Under the pieces are notes generated by a model. That model was not told the origin of the DNA, made no database searches, and worked only from the letters and a program-made list of their open reading frames with translations. From positions 1-7,339 of the forward strand of contig JANWZH010000018.1 of assembly GCA_025054755.1 (NCBI GenBank): a stretch of DNA of 7,339 bases, in the 5' to 3' direction. The stretch comes from Patescibacteria group bacterium. Its GTDB lineage: Bacteria; Patescibacteriota; Minisyncoccia; UBA6257; 2-01-FULL-56-20. The first letter of the stretch is position 1. The number at the start of each line of letters is the position of its first letter. Below are positions 1-5,665 of the stretch, one piece after another. A program made the translations under genes and the position numbers.

Positions 1-117
1 AAAAAAAATAAAAAAATATTCAAATAACAAAAAATTAAAAACTTTAAGATTATAATTTATTCTTTTTAAGATATTTATTCTATTTAAATTTGCTTTTTTA
101 TAAAAAAAGAGCTATTA

Positions 118-123
118 TATAAT
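118..123 (+). promoter_or_regulatory. Possible -10 box (TATAAT), distal, upstream of tRNA-Leu
   Basis: A perfect TATAAT lies 62 bases before the tRNA 5' end. It would give a transcript with a leader of roughly 55 bases, to be removed by RNase P. No convincing -35 is present at 16-18 bases; a TTGCTT at 90-95 is too far upstream. A chance match is quite possible in this composition. Confidence 0.22.
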
Positions 124-167
124 TTAAATTAATAAATTCTTTAAATAAAAAAGATTTTTAAAAACAA

Positions 168-173
168 TATAAA
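168..173 (+). promoter_or_regulatory. Possible -10 box (TATAAA) for tRNA-Leu
   Basis: TATAAA ends 12 bases before the first base of the mature tRNA, predicting transcription start a few bases before it. The spacing is close to that seen at tRNA-Arg in this window (11 bases), which supports it. The -35 region is not recognisable. Confidence 0.35.
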
Positions 174-185
174 TTAAAAGATTGT

Positions 186-269
186 GCCCGGATGGCGAAA
201 TTGGCAGACGCGCAGCGTTCAGATCGCTGTAGCCTTACGGCTGTGGGAGTTCAAATCTCCCTCCGGGCA
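186..269 (+). tRNA. tRNA-Leu (anticodon CAG)
   Basis: The class II cloverleaf folds fully. The acceptor stem pairs 186-192 (GCCCGGA) with 262-268 (TCCGGGC) in all seven positions. The D stem is 195-197/209-211, with GG in its loop. The anticodon stem 213-217/225-229 carries loop TTCAGAT with anticodon CAG at 220-222. The long variable arm typical of Leu is 231-234/239-242 (AGCC/GGCT). The T stem is 245-249/257-261 with loop TTCAAAT. The discriminator base is A269, the leucine identity base. CCA is not encoded (the next bases are CAC), so it must be added after 3' processing. The tRNA reads CUG, a codon almost absent from the genes of this window. The ribonuclease J start codon follows 16 bases after the tRNA. 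Confidence 0.97.
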
Positions 270-279
270 CACCTATAAT
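250..279 (+). promoter_or_regulatory. Putative rnj promoter straddling the tRNA-Leu 3' end; predicts a leaderless mRNA
   Basis: A perfect -10 TATAAT is at 274-279, in the 16-base gap between the tRNA and the rnj ATG. TTCAAA at 250-255, in the conserved tRNA T-loop, matches four of six -35 consensus bases, with an 18-base spacer. Six bases separate the -10 box from the ATG, so transcription would begin at or next to the start codon. The same TATAAT-N6-ATG arrangement precedes the receiver gene that starts at 5321. Co-transcription of rnj with the tRNA is the alternative, and both may occur. Confidence 0.5.
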
Positions 280-285
280 AAAAAT

Positions 286-2067
286 ATGCCTTTTAGAAAA
301 ACAAATATTTTAAACCATACACAAACCAAACGGCCTTTTTTAACGCAAACTCAAAATGAAAACAAACAAACTCTAATTAGGCCCAAAAAGAAAAATGTTT
401 CTAAAACTGAAACCCCTCTAAAATTTGTACCACTAGGAGGATTAGAAGAAATTGGACGAAATTGTTCTTTTTTTGAATATAAAAACGAAATAGTACTTAT
501 TGATGCAGGATTGCAATTTCCAGAAGAAGAAACCCCTGGTATAGATTATATTATTCCAAATGTTTCTTATTTAAGAGAAAAAAAAGAAAATATTGTTGGC
601 TTAATTTTAACCCATGCTCATTATGACCATATTGGAGCAATACCTTATATTATTGATGATTTAGGAAATCCTCCAATATATGCAACACCACTTACTAAAG
701 CAATTGTTTTAAAAAGACAAGAAGATTTTCCAAATAGTCCAAAATTAAATATTGTTGAAATTAAAAATGGAGATCATTTAAAAATTTCTGAATATTTTGA
801 AGCAAGTTTTTTTGGAGTTCCTCATACTGTTCCAGAATCTACTGGTGTAGTCCTACATACACCAATTGGAAATATTGTTCATTTTTCTGATTTTCGTATT
901 GATTATGATGAAAAAGGCAAACCGCAAGGATTAGATGAATTTAAAAAAGTTGGTCAAATGGGTGTTCATACTTTAATGGTAGACTCAACTAATGCTGAAA
1001 AAGAGGGTTATACATTATCTGAAAAAATTGTAGCTAAAAATTTAGAAGAAATTTTTAAAAAATCAGAAGGAAGAATTATTGTTGCTACTTTTTCATCTTT
1101 ACTTGATAGAATCGCTCAAATAATTAATATTGCTGAAAAACTAGGAAGAAAAGTTACTTTTTCTGGATATTCAATGAAAGCCAATGTTTCTATTGCTCAA
1201 AATCTAGGATATATTAAAACTAAGCCGGGAACAATTATTGCTTTAGAAGACATACATAAATATAAGGACAATAAAATTTTAATATTATCTACTGGAGCCC
1301 AAGGAGAACCAAATGCAAGTTTAATGAGAATTATAAATGGCGAACATCGTTTAATTCAAATTAAAAAAGGAGATACAGTTGTTTTATCGTCATCTGTTAT
1401 ACCTGGCAATGAACGCAGCGTTCAAAATGTTAAAGATAATTTAGCTAGACAAGGAGCAATTGTTTATCATTCTGATTTAGTAGATATTCATTCTTCTGGG
1501 CATGCTCCAAAAGAAGATCAAAAATTAGTAATGAATTTAATTAAGCCAAAATTTGTTGTACCAATTCATGGATATTATTTTATGCGCGCAGCTAATGCTT
1601 TAAATGCCATAGAAGCCGGGATACCAAAAGAAAACGTATTTTTAATGGATAATGGTCAAGTAGCAGAATTATATAAAAATAAATTTATTATTAGCGAAGA
1701 AACAATTCCTGCTTTTTATGTAATGGTTGATGGATTAGGAATAGGAGATGTAGAAGAAGTTGTTTTAAGAGATAGAAGAAATTTAGCAAAAGAAGGAATG
1801 CTTGTCTTAATTGCTACAATTGATAAACGTAGCGGTCAATTATTAAAAAGTCCAGATATAATTTCAAGAGGATTTATTTATTTAAGAGAAAATCAGCCAT
1901 TATTGGAAGAAATTAGGAAAAAAATTAGAGGAATTATCGCAAGGCTTCATGGGCAAGACTATGGCTCAGATTATTTAAAAACATTAATGCGTGAACAAAT
2001 TAGTAATTTTTTATATCATAAAACTAGACGTCGACCAATTGTTATCCCAGTAGTTATTGAAATTTAA
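286..2067 (+). CDS. rnj: Ribonuclease J (metallo-beta-lactamase/beta-CASP RNase)
   Basis: RNase J is a cytoplasmic zinc enzyme with 5'-to-3' exonuclease and endonuclease activity, acting in mRNA decay and rRNA maturation. The 593-residue product has a basic, N/Q/T-rich N-terminal extension (about residues 1-44) before the conserved start KFVPLGGLEEIGRN. Metal ligands are visible: HAHYDH at 110-115, His180, Asp202 (HFSDFRID) and His428 (PIHGYY). The beta-CASP region has STGAQGEP near 335-342 and an HSSGHA motif at 402-407. The C-terminal domain has PDIISRGF near 523-530 and ends in RRRPIVIPVVIEI. The usual length is about 555, and the excess is the extension. ATG 286 is chosen because it is the only in-frame ATG before the conserved core; a GTG at 184 would translate the tRNA. 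There is no Shine-Dalgarno. trpS follows after 2 bases. Function is secure; the extension's role is unknown. Confidence 0.96.
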   Translation: MPFRKTNILNHTQTKRPFLTQTQNENKQTLIRPKKKNVSKTETPLKFVPLGGLEEIGRNCSFFEYKNEIVLIDAGLQFPEEETPGIDYIIPNVSYLREKKENIVGLILTHAHYDHIGAIPYIIDDLGNPPIYATPLTKAIVLKRQEDFPNSPKLNIVEIKNGDHLKISEYFEASFFGVPHTVPESTGVVLHTPIGNIVHFSDFRIDYDEKGKPQGLDEFKKVGQMGVHTLMVDSTNAEKEGYTLSEKIVAKNLEEIFKKSEGRIIVATFSSLLDRIAQIINIAEKLGRKVTFSGYSMKANVSIAQNLGYIKTKPGTIIALEDIHKYKDNKILILSTGAQGEPNASLMRIINGEHRLIQIKKGDTVVLSSSVIPGNERSVQNVKDNLARQGAIVYHSDLVDIHSSGHAPKEDQKLVMNLIKPKFVVPIHGYYFMRAANALNAIEAGIPKENVFLMDNGQVAELYKNKFIISEETIPAFYVMVDGLGIGDVEEVVLRDRRNLAKEGMLVLIATIDKRSGQLLKSPDIISRGFIYLRENQPLLEEIRKKIRGIIARLHGQDYGSDYLKTLMREQISNFLYHKTRRRPIVIPVVIEI

Positions 2068-2069
2068 AA

Positions 2070-3047
2070 ATGAAAAATGTTGTTAGCGGTCTAAAACCAA
2101 GCGGAAAATTGCATATTGGAAACTATTTAGGCGTTATTAAAAAAGCTATAGAACTTCAAAATTCAAATAAATATAACTGCATTTATTTTATTGCTGATTA
2201 TCATTCTTTAACTGTAGATTTTAAACCTCAAGAAAAGAAGGTTGAAATTTTTGAAATGATCATTGATTTACTAGCTTCAGGGATTAATCCTAAAAAATCT
2301 ATATTTTTTATACAATCACACCTTAACGAACATACAGCTTTAGGTTGGATTTTTAATAATTTACTTTCAGTAAATAGATTAAGCGGCATGATTGAATATA
2401 AGGAAAAAATAAATGAAGGACATATTCCAAATGTTGGTTTATTGGATTATCCAGTTTTAATGGCTGCTGATATTTTAATTTATAATGCTGATTTTGTTCC
2501 AGTAGGAGAAGATCAATTACAACACTTAGAATTAACCAGAGATATAGCAAGAATATTTAATAATCGTTTTGGTCTTTTTTTTAAAGAACCAAAGCCAATT
2601 TTAACCTCCATCCCAAGAGTAATGAGCTTAAATAATCCTAATAAAAAAATGTCTAAAACTTTGCCTAGCGGATGTCTTTATATTTCGGATCCAAAAGAAG
2701 AAATTTTCAAAAAAATTAAATCAGCTGTAACAGATTCCGAATCTCAAATTGAATATAACCCTCAAAATCGTCCAGCTATTTCAAATTTAATTTTAATTTA
2801 TTCTGAATTTTCAAATATCCCTCCAGAAAAAATTGTCCAAGAATTTAAAAATAAAGGATATTTTGAATTTAAAAATTCATTAGCTGAATTAGTTTATTCA
2901 AAATTAAAAATTATCCACGATAAAAGAAAGGAGCTATTAAAAAATAAAAAAGAAATAATGAAACTTTTACAAAACGGAGCTTCAAAAGCTCAAAAAATAG
3001 CTCAAAATAATTTGTTAAAAATTAAATCTAAAATTGGATTAATTTAA
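2070..3047 (+). CDS. trpS: Tryptophanyl-tRNA synthetase (TrpRS)
   Basis: TrpRS is a class I aminoacyl-tRNA synthetase that charges tRNA-Trp using ATP; it works in the cytoplasm as a dimer. The 325-residue product has the usual bacterial length. It starts with the HIGH-like signature PSGKLHIGNYLG at residues 10-21. The tryptophan/adenylate site regions follow: DYHSL near 43-47, LDYPVLMAADIL near 125-136, and PVGEDQLQHLELTRDIA at 144-160. The KMSKS loop appears as KKMSKT at 192-197, preceded by MSLNNPN; Thr for the last Ser is a mild variant. The C-terminal helical anticodon-binding part is lysine-rich and complete. The gene begins 2 bases after the rnj stop with no Shine-Dalgarno and no room for a separate promoter in the gap, so it is probably on the rnj transcript and translated by reinitiation or coupling. 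Confidence 0.97.
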   Translation: MKNVVSGLKPSGKLHIGNYLGVIKKAIELQNSNKYNCIYFIADYHSLTVDFKPQEKKVEIFEMIIDLLASGINPKKSIFFIQSHLNEHTALGWIFNNLLSVNRLSGMIEYKEKINEGHIPNVGLLDYPVLMAADILIYNADFVPVGEDQLQHLELTRDIARIFNNRFGLFFKEPKPILTSIPRVMSLNNPNKKMSKTLPSGCLYISDPKEEIFKKIKSAVTDSESQIEYNPQNRPAISNLILIYSEFSNIPPEKIVQEFKNKGYFEFKNSLAELVYSKLKIIHDKRKELLKNKKEIMKLLQNGASKAQKIAQNNLLKIKSKIGLI

Positions 3048-3051
3048 TTTG

Positions 3052-3123
3052 CGTCCCCACCAGGAATCGAACCCGGATTTACTCCTTAGAAGGGAGTCGT
3101 TCTATCCATTGAACTATGGGGAC
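3052..3123 (-). tRNA. tRNA-Arg (anticodon TCT)
   Basis: Read on the minus strand, the cloverleaf is complete. The acceptor GTCCCCA (3123-3117) pairs with TGGGGAC (3059-3053). The D stem is GTTC/GAAC. The anticodon stem ACTCC/GGAGT holds loop CTTCTAA with anticodon TCT at 3090-3088. The T stem is CCGGG/CCTGG with one G-T pair and loop TTCGATT. The discriminator is G (3052), allowed for arginine, and CCA is not encoded. It reads AGA, expected to be a major Arg codon in an AT-rich genome. Its 3' end faces the trpS stop codon only 4 bases away, so trpS read-through would produce antisense tRNA. Confidence 0.97.
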
Positions 3124-3134
3124 TTAATAAAAAT

Positions 3135-3161
3135 ATTATAAATTTTTTAATTTAAAATCAA
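3135..3161 (-). promoter_or_regulatory. Putative promoter for tRNA-Arg
   Basis: On the minus strand, TATAAT occupies 3140-3135, ending 11 bases before the tRNA 5' end. That predicts a start about 5 bases upstream of the mature tRNA. A weak -35, TTGATT at 3161-3156, matches four of six bases but with a short 15-base spacer. The PEGA gene ends at 3171 on the same strand, so read-through from it is an alternative source of this tRNA. Confidence 0.42.
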
Positions 3162-3170
3162 GAATTAAAT

Positions 3171-4508
3171 TTAAATATCAGGAAATTCTACGTAGCTTAA
3201 AATTCCATCTCTTATAAAATATAATCTATTAAGTTTAGAATTGTAATAAGCATTAAATTCATTAATATCTAAATTTTCAGCGACTATCTGAATATTTTCT
3301 TTTTCTTTATCTTCTATTTCCATAAATTTAATTTTGTTTTTTAAAAAAATAAAAAGATGGCGCCCATCTCGAAACCATTCTATTTTCAAAATATCTTTTG
3401 TATCCGACATATCAAATCTAAAATAATCTGTTTTATCTTTAAAATTAAAAATTTCTAAAGATTTTGATTGTTTTAAAGCAACCATATTGCCATCTTCGCT
3501 TAAATAAAAATCAGAAACGTCGCTAGCTATCTTAAATGATGTTTTAGAAATTAAATCATATTTATAAAAACCACCATCGCTTTGCAGTAAAAATAAATAA
3601 TTATTTTTTAAAATCAATTTAATATTTTTAAAAGGCAAACTAAATTGATTAATTTGATTATTAAATGTTTTTTGAACAATATAAAAATTAGATAAATTAT
3701 TTTCTGAATTAAATTCAGACCAAACAAGCCAAATTTTTAAAGAATCAAGATTTAAAATTGAAAAAGAAGAAGTTGGTTTAATATCTAAAATATTAAATTT
3801 ATTTTTTGAAACATCAAATATCCCAATATTTTTCTTATCCCACAAAATTAGTTCATTAGAATTATCTTTGGTAAAAATAACATTTTCAAAATTAAATTTT
3901 GGATTTAATCTTTGAATAGCTAAATTGATATTAATAATTGTATTATTTTTAATATTATTTATCCAATATTTTTTTTGTTTTAAATCATAAGTTAAAACAT
4001 TTTCAAAATCAGAAGAGATATTTTTAACCATATTACCCTGCAAAGTAACAGAATTAAAATTAATATTATTTTGAGAATTTATAATTAAAAAGTTTTCATT
4101 TGGAAAAACAAAGAAAAATTTAATATCTTCTTTTAATAATTGATTTTCAGTTGTTGGAACTAAAACTGCATATTTTACTTCTGAAACTAAAGATGGCGAA
4201 ACAATAATATGTCTTTTCCAATCTTTATAATCTTTAGCCTTAATCTCTAATAAATATTTTTTAGGGAAAAGTCCATTAATTAAAACTCCGTTGTCGAATA
4301 AACTAAATCCTCTATTAATTAATTTATTATTTAAAAAAATATCAGCTTTTTCTGGATAAGTTTTAACATATATCCCTCCAACTTTTAAAATTTGAAAATT
4401 TCTAAAATCAATTCTAAAACCTTGAGCATAAAAAACAAATCCGCCACCAATTAAAATAAAAAGCAAAAATAAAATCGCAATTAATAATTTTCTAATTTTA
4501 GGATCCAT
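3171..4508 (-). CDS. Membrane-anchored PEGA-domain protein with a probable beta-propeller-like region
   Basis: The exact function is unknown. The 445-residue product begins with basic residues (DPKIRK) and one hydrophobic segment at about 7-28. There is no lipobox cysteine, so it is probably a signal anchor with the rest outside the cytoplasm. Residues about 44-116 fit a PEGA domain: GGIYVKTYPEKADIFLNNKL, then a turn-rich stretch, then GVLINGLFPKKYLLEIKAKDYKDW. PEGA domains are found in surface-associated proteins. From about 120 to the end there are repeated short strands with WxF/YDL-type turns, such as the stretches near 315-330 and 376-386. This resembles a beta-propeller or WD40/TolB-like fold, inferred from pattern only. 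It lies 21 bases after the second receiver gene and has no promoter of its own, so it probably shares their transcript. It could be a surface or cell-envelope partner of the signalling genes. Confidence 0.72.
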   Translation of the reverse strand: MDPKIRKLLIAILFLLFILIGGGFVFYAQGFRIDFRNFQILKVGGIYVKTYPEKADIFLNNKLINRGFSLFDNGVLINGLFPKKYLLEIKAKDYKDWKRHIIVSPSLVSEVKYAVLVPTTENQLLKEDIKFFFVFPNENFLIINSQNNINFNSVTLQGNMVKNISSDFENVLTYDLKQKKYWINNIKNNTIININLAIQRLNPKFNFENVIFTKDNSNELILWDKKNIGIFDVSKNKFNILDIKPTSSFSILNLDSLKIWLVWSEFNSENNLSNFYIVQKTFNNQINQFSLPFKNIKLILKNNYLFLLQSDGGFYKYDLISKTSFKIASDVSDFYLSEDGNMVALKQSKSLEIFNFKDKTDYFRFDMSDTKDILKIEWFRDGRHLFIFLKNKIKFMEIEDKEKENIQIVAENLDINEFNAYYNSKLNRLYFIRDGILSYVEFPDI

Positions 4509-4529
4509 AAAAAAATAACAATAATAAAA

Positions 4530-4916
4530 TTAAAAATTAATAGATTTATTTAAAATATCCACTAATTCATTTAAATCTGTAGCTTTTCTTAAAAATTCTG
4601 CTGCACCTAAATCAATTGCAATTTGTTTATGATAATTTGCCAATTCGGCATTTAAATCGTCTAAAGAAGTTATAAAAAATACTTTAATAGAATTTAATTC
4701 AGGATTATCTTTAATATTTAAAAAAGTTTCAATTCCATCCATTTCTGGCATAACAATATCCAAAAGAATAATATTAGGTTTATTATTTTTTAATATTTCA
4801 AGTGCTTCTTTGCCATTAGAAGCAGTTAAAACATTAAAACCACTATTCGATAGTTTTATTTTCCAAATTTCTCTAAAATTGATATCGTCATCAACTATTA
4901 AAACTAATGGTTGCAT
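4530..4916 (-). CDS. Stand-alone receiver-domain response regulator (second of tandem pair)
   Basis: This 128-residue protein is one receiver (REC) domain with no output domain, the CheY/Spo0F arrangement. Key residues are present: the acidic cluster Asp9-Asp10-Asp11, phospho-acceptor Asp53 in LLDIVMPEMDG, Thr83 in FFITS, and Lys111 in FLRKATD. The proline that usually follows this lysine is Ala112. The segment between Thr83 and Lys111 (DDLNAELANYHKQIAIDLGA) is somewhat long and polar. It would accept phosphate from a histidine kinase, plausibly the one encoded at 5666-7264, and signal by protein contact. It starts 9 bases after the preceding receiver gene and is followed after 21 bases by the PEGA gene, which indicates one operon. 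No Shine-Dalgarno is visible. Its target is unknown. Confidence 0.9.
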   Translation of the reverse strand: MQPLVLIVDDDINFREIWKIKLSNSGFNVLTASNGKEALEILKNNKPNIILLDIVMPEMDGIETFLNIKDNPELNSIKVFFITSLDDLNAELANYHKQIAIDLGAAEFLRKATDLNELVDILNKSINF

Positions 4917-4925
4917 ATTTTTATT

Positions 4926-5321
4926 TTAAACTAAATTTTTAATTTTAGCAATAATCTCATTTAAATTGCTTGTTTTTTTAATTAAAGCATCTCCACCAAT
5001 AGATTTAATTAAATTATCATCTATTTTTAATCCAGATTCTGTCTCATCTAAATTAGTTAAAATAATAACTTTACATTCGTTTTCTTTATAACAAACATTT
5101 CTTAAGTGTTTAATAAAATCAAAACCATTAATTTTGGGCATTAATAAATCTAAAATAATTAAATTAGGTTTATCAATTTGAATATTTTTTAGAGCCTCAG
5201 CAGAATCAGAATAACCAATTACTTCATACCCATAACTTTTTAAAGCAAAACTAAATATTTCAACGAATGATTTTTCGTCATCAATAATTACAATTCTTTT
5301 TACGCCTGTATTTTCAGGCAT
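4926..5321 (-). CDS. Stand-alone receiver-domain response regulator (first of tandem pair)
   Basis: This 131-residue single REC domain has no DNA-binding or enzymatic output. Asp14-Asp15-Glu16 form the acidic pocket, Asp58 (LIILDLLMP) is the phospho-acceptor, Thr89 sits in IILTN, and the conserved lysine is Lys116 in LIKKTSN (Lys115 is adjacent). As in its neighbour, no proline follows the lysine. The two receivers share the layout ..LNE.. after that lysine, suggesting duplication or a common subfamily, but they are well diverged. The start at 5321 directly follows an extended -10 promoter, so the mRNA may be leaderless. It heads the likely operon receiver-receiver-PEGA. The kinase gene lies upstream on the same strand across a 344-base spacer. 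A role as shuttle, sink or alternative target of the kinase is possible; none can be chosen from sequence. Confidence 0.9.
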   Translation of the reverse strand: MPENTGVKRIVIIDDEKSFVEIFSFALKSYGYEVIGYSDSAEALKNIQIDKPNLIILDLLMPKINGFDFIKHLRNVCYKENECKVIILTNLDETESGLKIDDNLIKSIGGDALIKKTSNLNEIIAKIKNLV

Positions 5322-5327
5322 ATATAA

Positions 5328-5356
5328 ATTATATCACATTTTAAATAAAAAGTGAA
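5328..5356 (-). promoter_or_regulatory. Extended -10 promoter for the receiver-receiver-PEGA operon
   Basis: On the minus strand, TGATATAAT at 5336-5328 is a perfect extended -10 element. TTCACT at 5356-5351 matches four of six -35 bases, at an ideal 17-base spacing. Six bases separate TATAAT from the ATG at 5321, so the start point would fall at or next to the A of the start codon. This is the best-looking promoter in the window. Confidence 0.62.
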
Positions 5357-5442
5357 TTGCTTAAAATTATCTTATTTTTATTATCTATCCTCAAATTTTT
5401 TAAATTTTTAAAACAATTTTGCTAATTATCTTCATATTTAAT

Positions 5443-5459
5443 CAAAAAATTTTTTGTTC
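5443..5459. repeat. A/T-tract palindrome, copy 1 (followed by GTTC)
   Basis: CAAAAAATTTTTTG at 5443-5456 is a perfect 14-base palindrome followed by TTC, making a GTTC end. A related copy, CAAAATTTTTGTTC, lies 107 bases further on. A-tracts bend DNA and often attract nucleoid proteins. This could be a protein site, but AT composition makes chance a real alternative. Confidence 0.35.
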
Positions 5460-5549
5460 TTTATAAAATTTCTAACAATAATGTTTTTTTAATTTTAAAA
5501 AAAATTAATTTAGATATTAATTTCTTTTAATCATAAATATTAAATAAAA

Positions 5550-5563
5550 CAAAATTTTTGTTC
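5550..5563. repeat. A/T-tract near-palindrome, copy 2 (followed by GTTC)
   Basis: CAAAATTTTTGTTC resembles the palindrome at 5443-5459 in its C-A-run-T-run-GTTC layout, but has four A and five T, so symmetry is off by one base. The start-to-start distance between copies is 107 bases, about ten helical turns. Confidence 0.3.
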
Positions 5564-5580
5564 ATTGTTTTACTTTTATT

Positions 5581-5598
5581 TATGTTTTATATGTTTTA
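5581..5598. repeat. Two tandem copies of TATGTTTTA
   Basis: Two perfect 9-base copies, TATGTTTTA, lie head to tail and are followed by TATAAG. Read on the minus strand they give TAAAACATA units, with further related TAAAACA words just downstream. They lie 3' of the kinase stop codon. They may be slippage products or an array of short binding sites. Confidence 0.4.
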
Positions 5599-5665
5599 TA
5601 AGTTAAAATTCGATTCGCTTAAATGATATATTAAAAATAAAATAGATATGATTTATAAGTATTTT

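Larger units (their letters stand above)
1..185. other. AT-rich non-coding leader region before tRNA-Leu
   Basis: This stretch is almost entirely A and T with long A and T runs. I see no gene in it on either strand. It contains a near-palindrome of T and A runs at 93-109 and several TATAAT-like hexamers (51-56, 118-123, 168-173). In DNA this AT-rich such hexamers arise easily by chance, so only those well placed relative to a gene are listed separately. Its upstream neighbour lies outside the window. Confidence 0.6.
5322..5665. other. 344-bp non-coding spacer between kinase and receiver genes
   Basis: I see no gene or structured RNA here. The region is extremely AT-rich and holds the receiver-operon promoter at its left end, two related A/T-tract palindromes and a 9-bp tandem repeat. 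No GC stem followed by a T run, as in an intrinsic terminator, is visible downstream of the kinase stop. In a window where most neighbours sit 2-50 bases apart, a spacer this long suggests a regulatory function or decayed sequence. Confidence 0.55.

Noticed and set aside
93..109. T-run/A-run inverted repeat as an intrinsic terminator of an upstream gene
   Set aside because: The stem is almost pure A-T with no GC pairs and no room for a stable loop. It is expected from the base composition.
184..285. A GTG-initiated 34-residue N-terminal extension of RNase J
   Set aside because: It is the tRNA-Leu gene read as protein. The cloverleaf is complete from 186 to 269, and ATG 286 is the sensible start.
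2353..2550. A 65-codon minus-strand reading frame
   Set aside because: It lies wholly inside trpS opposite conserved active-site codons and resembles no protein; it is a shadow frame.
5322..5665. A CRISPR-like array or structured non-coding RNA in the long spacer
   Set aside because: The repeats are short (9-17 bases), only two copies each and not evenly spaced with unique spacers. There are no GC-containing stems to support a structured RNA.
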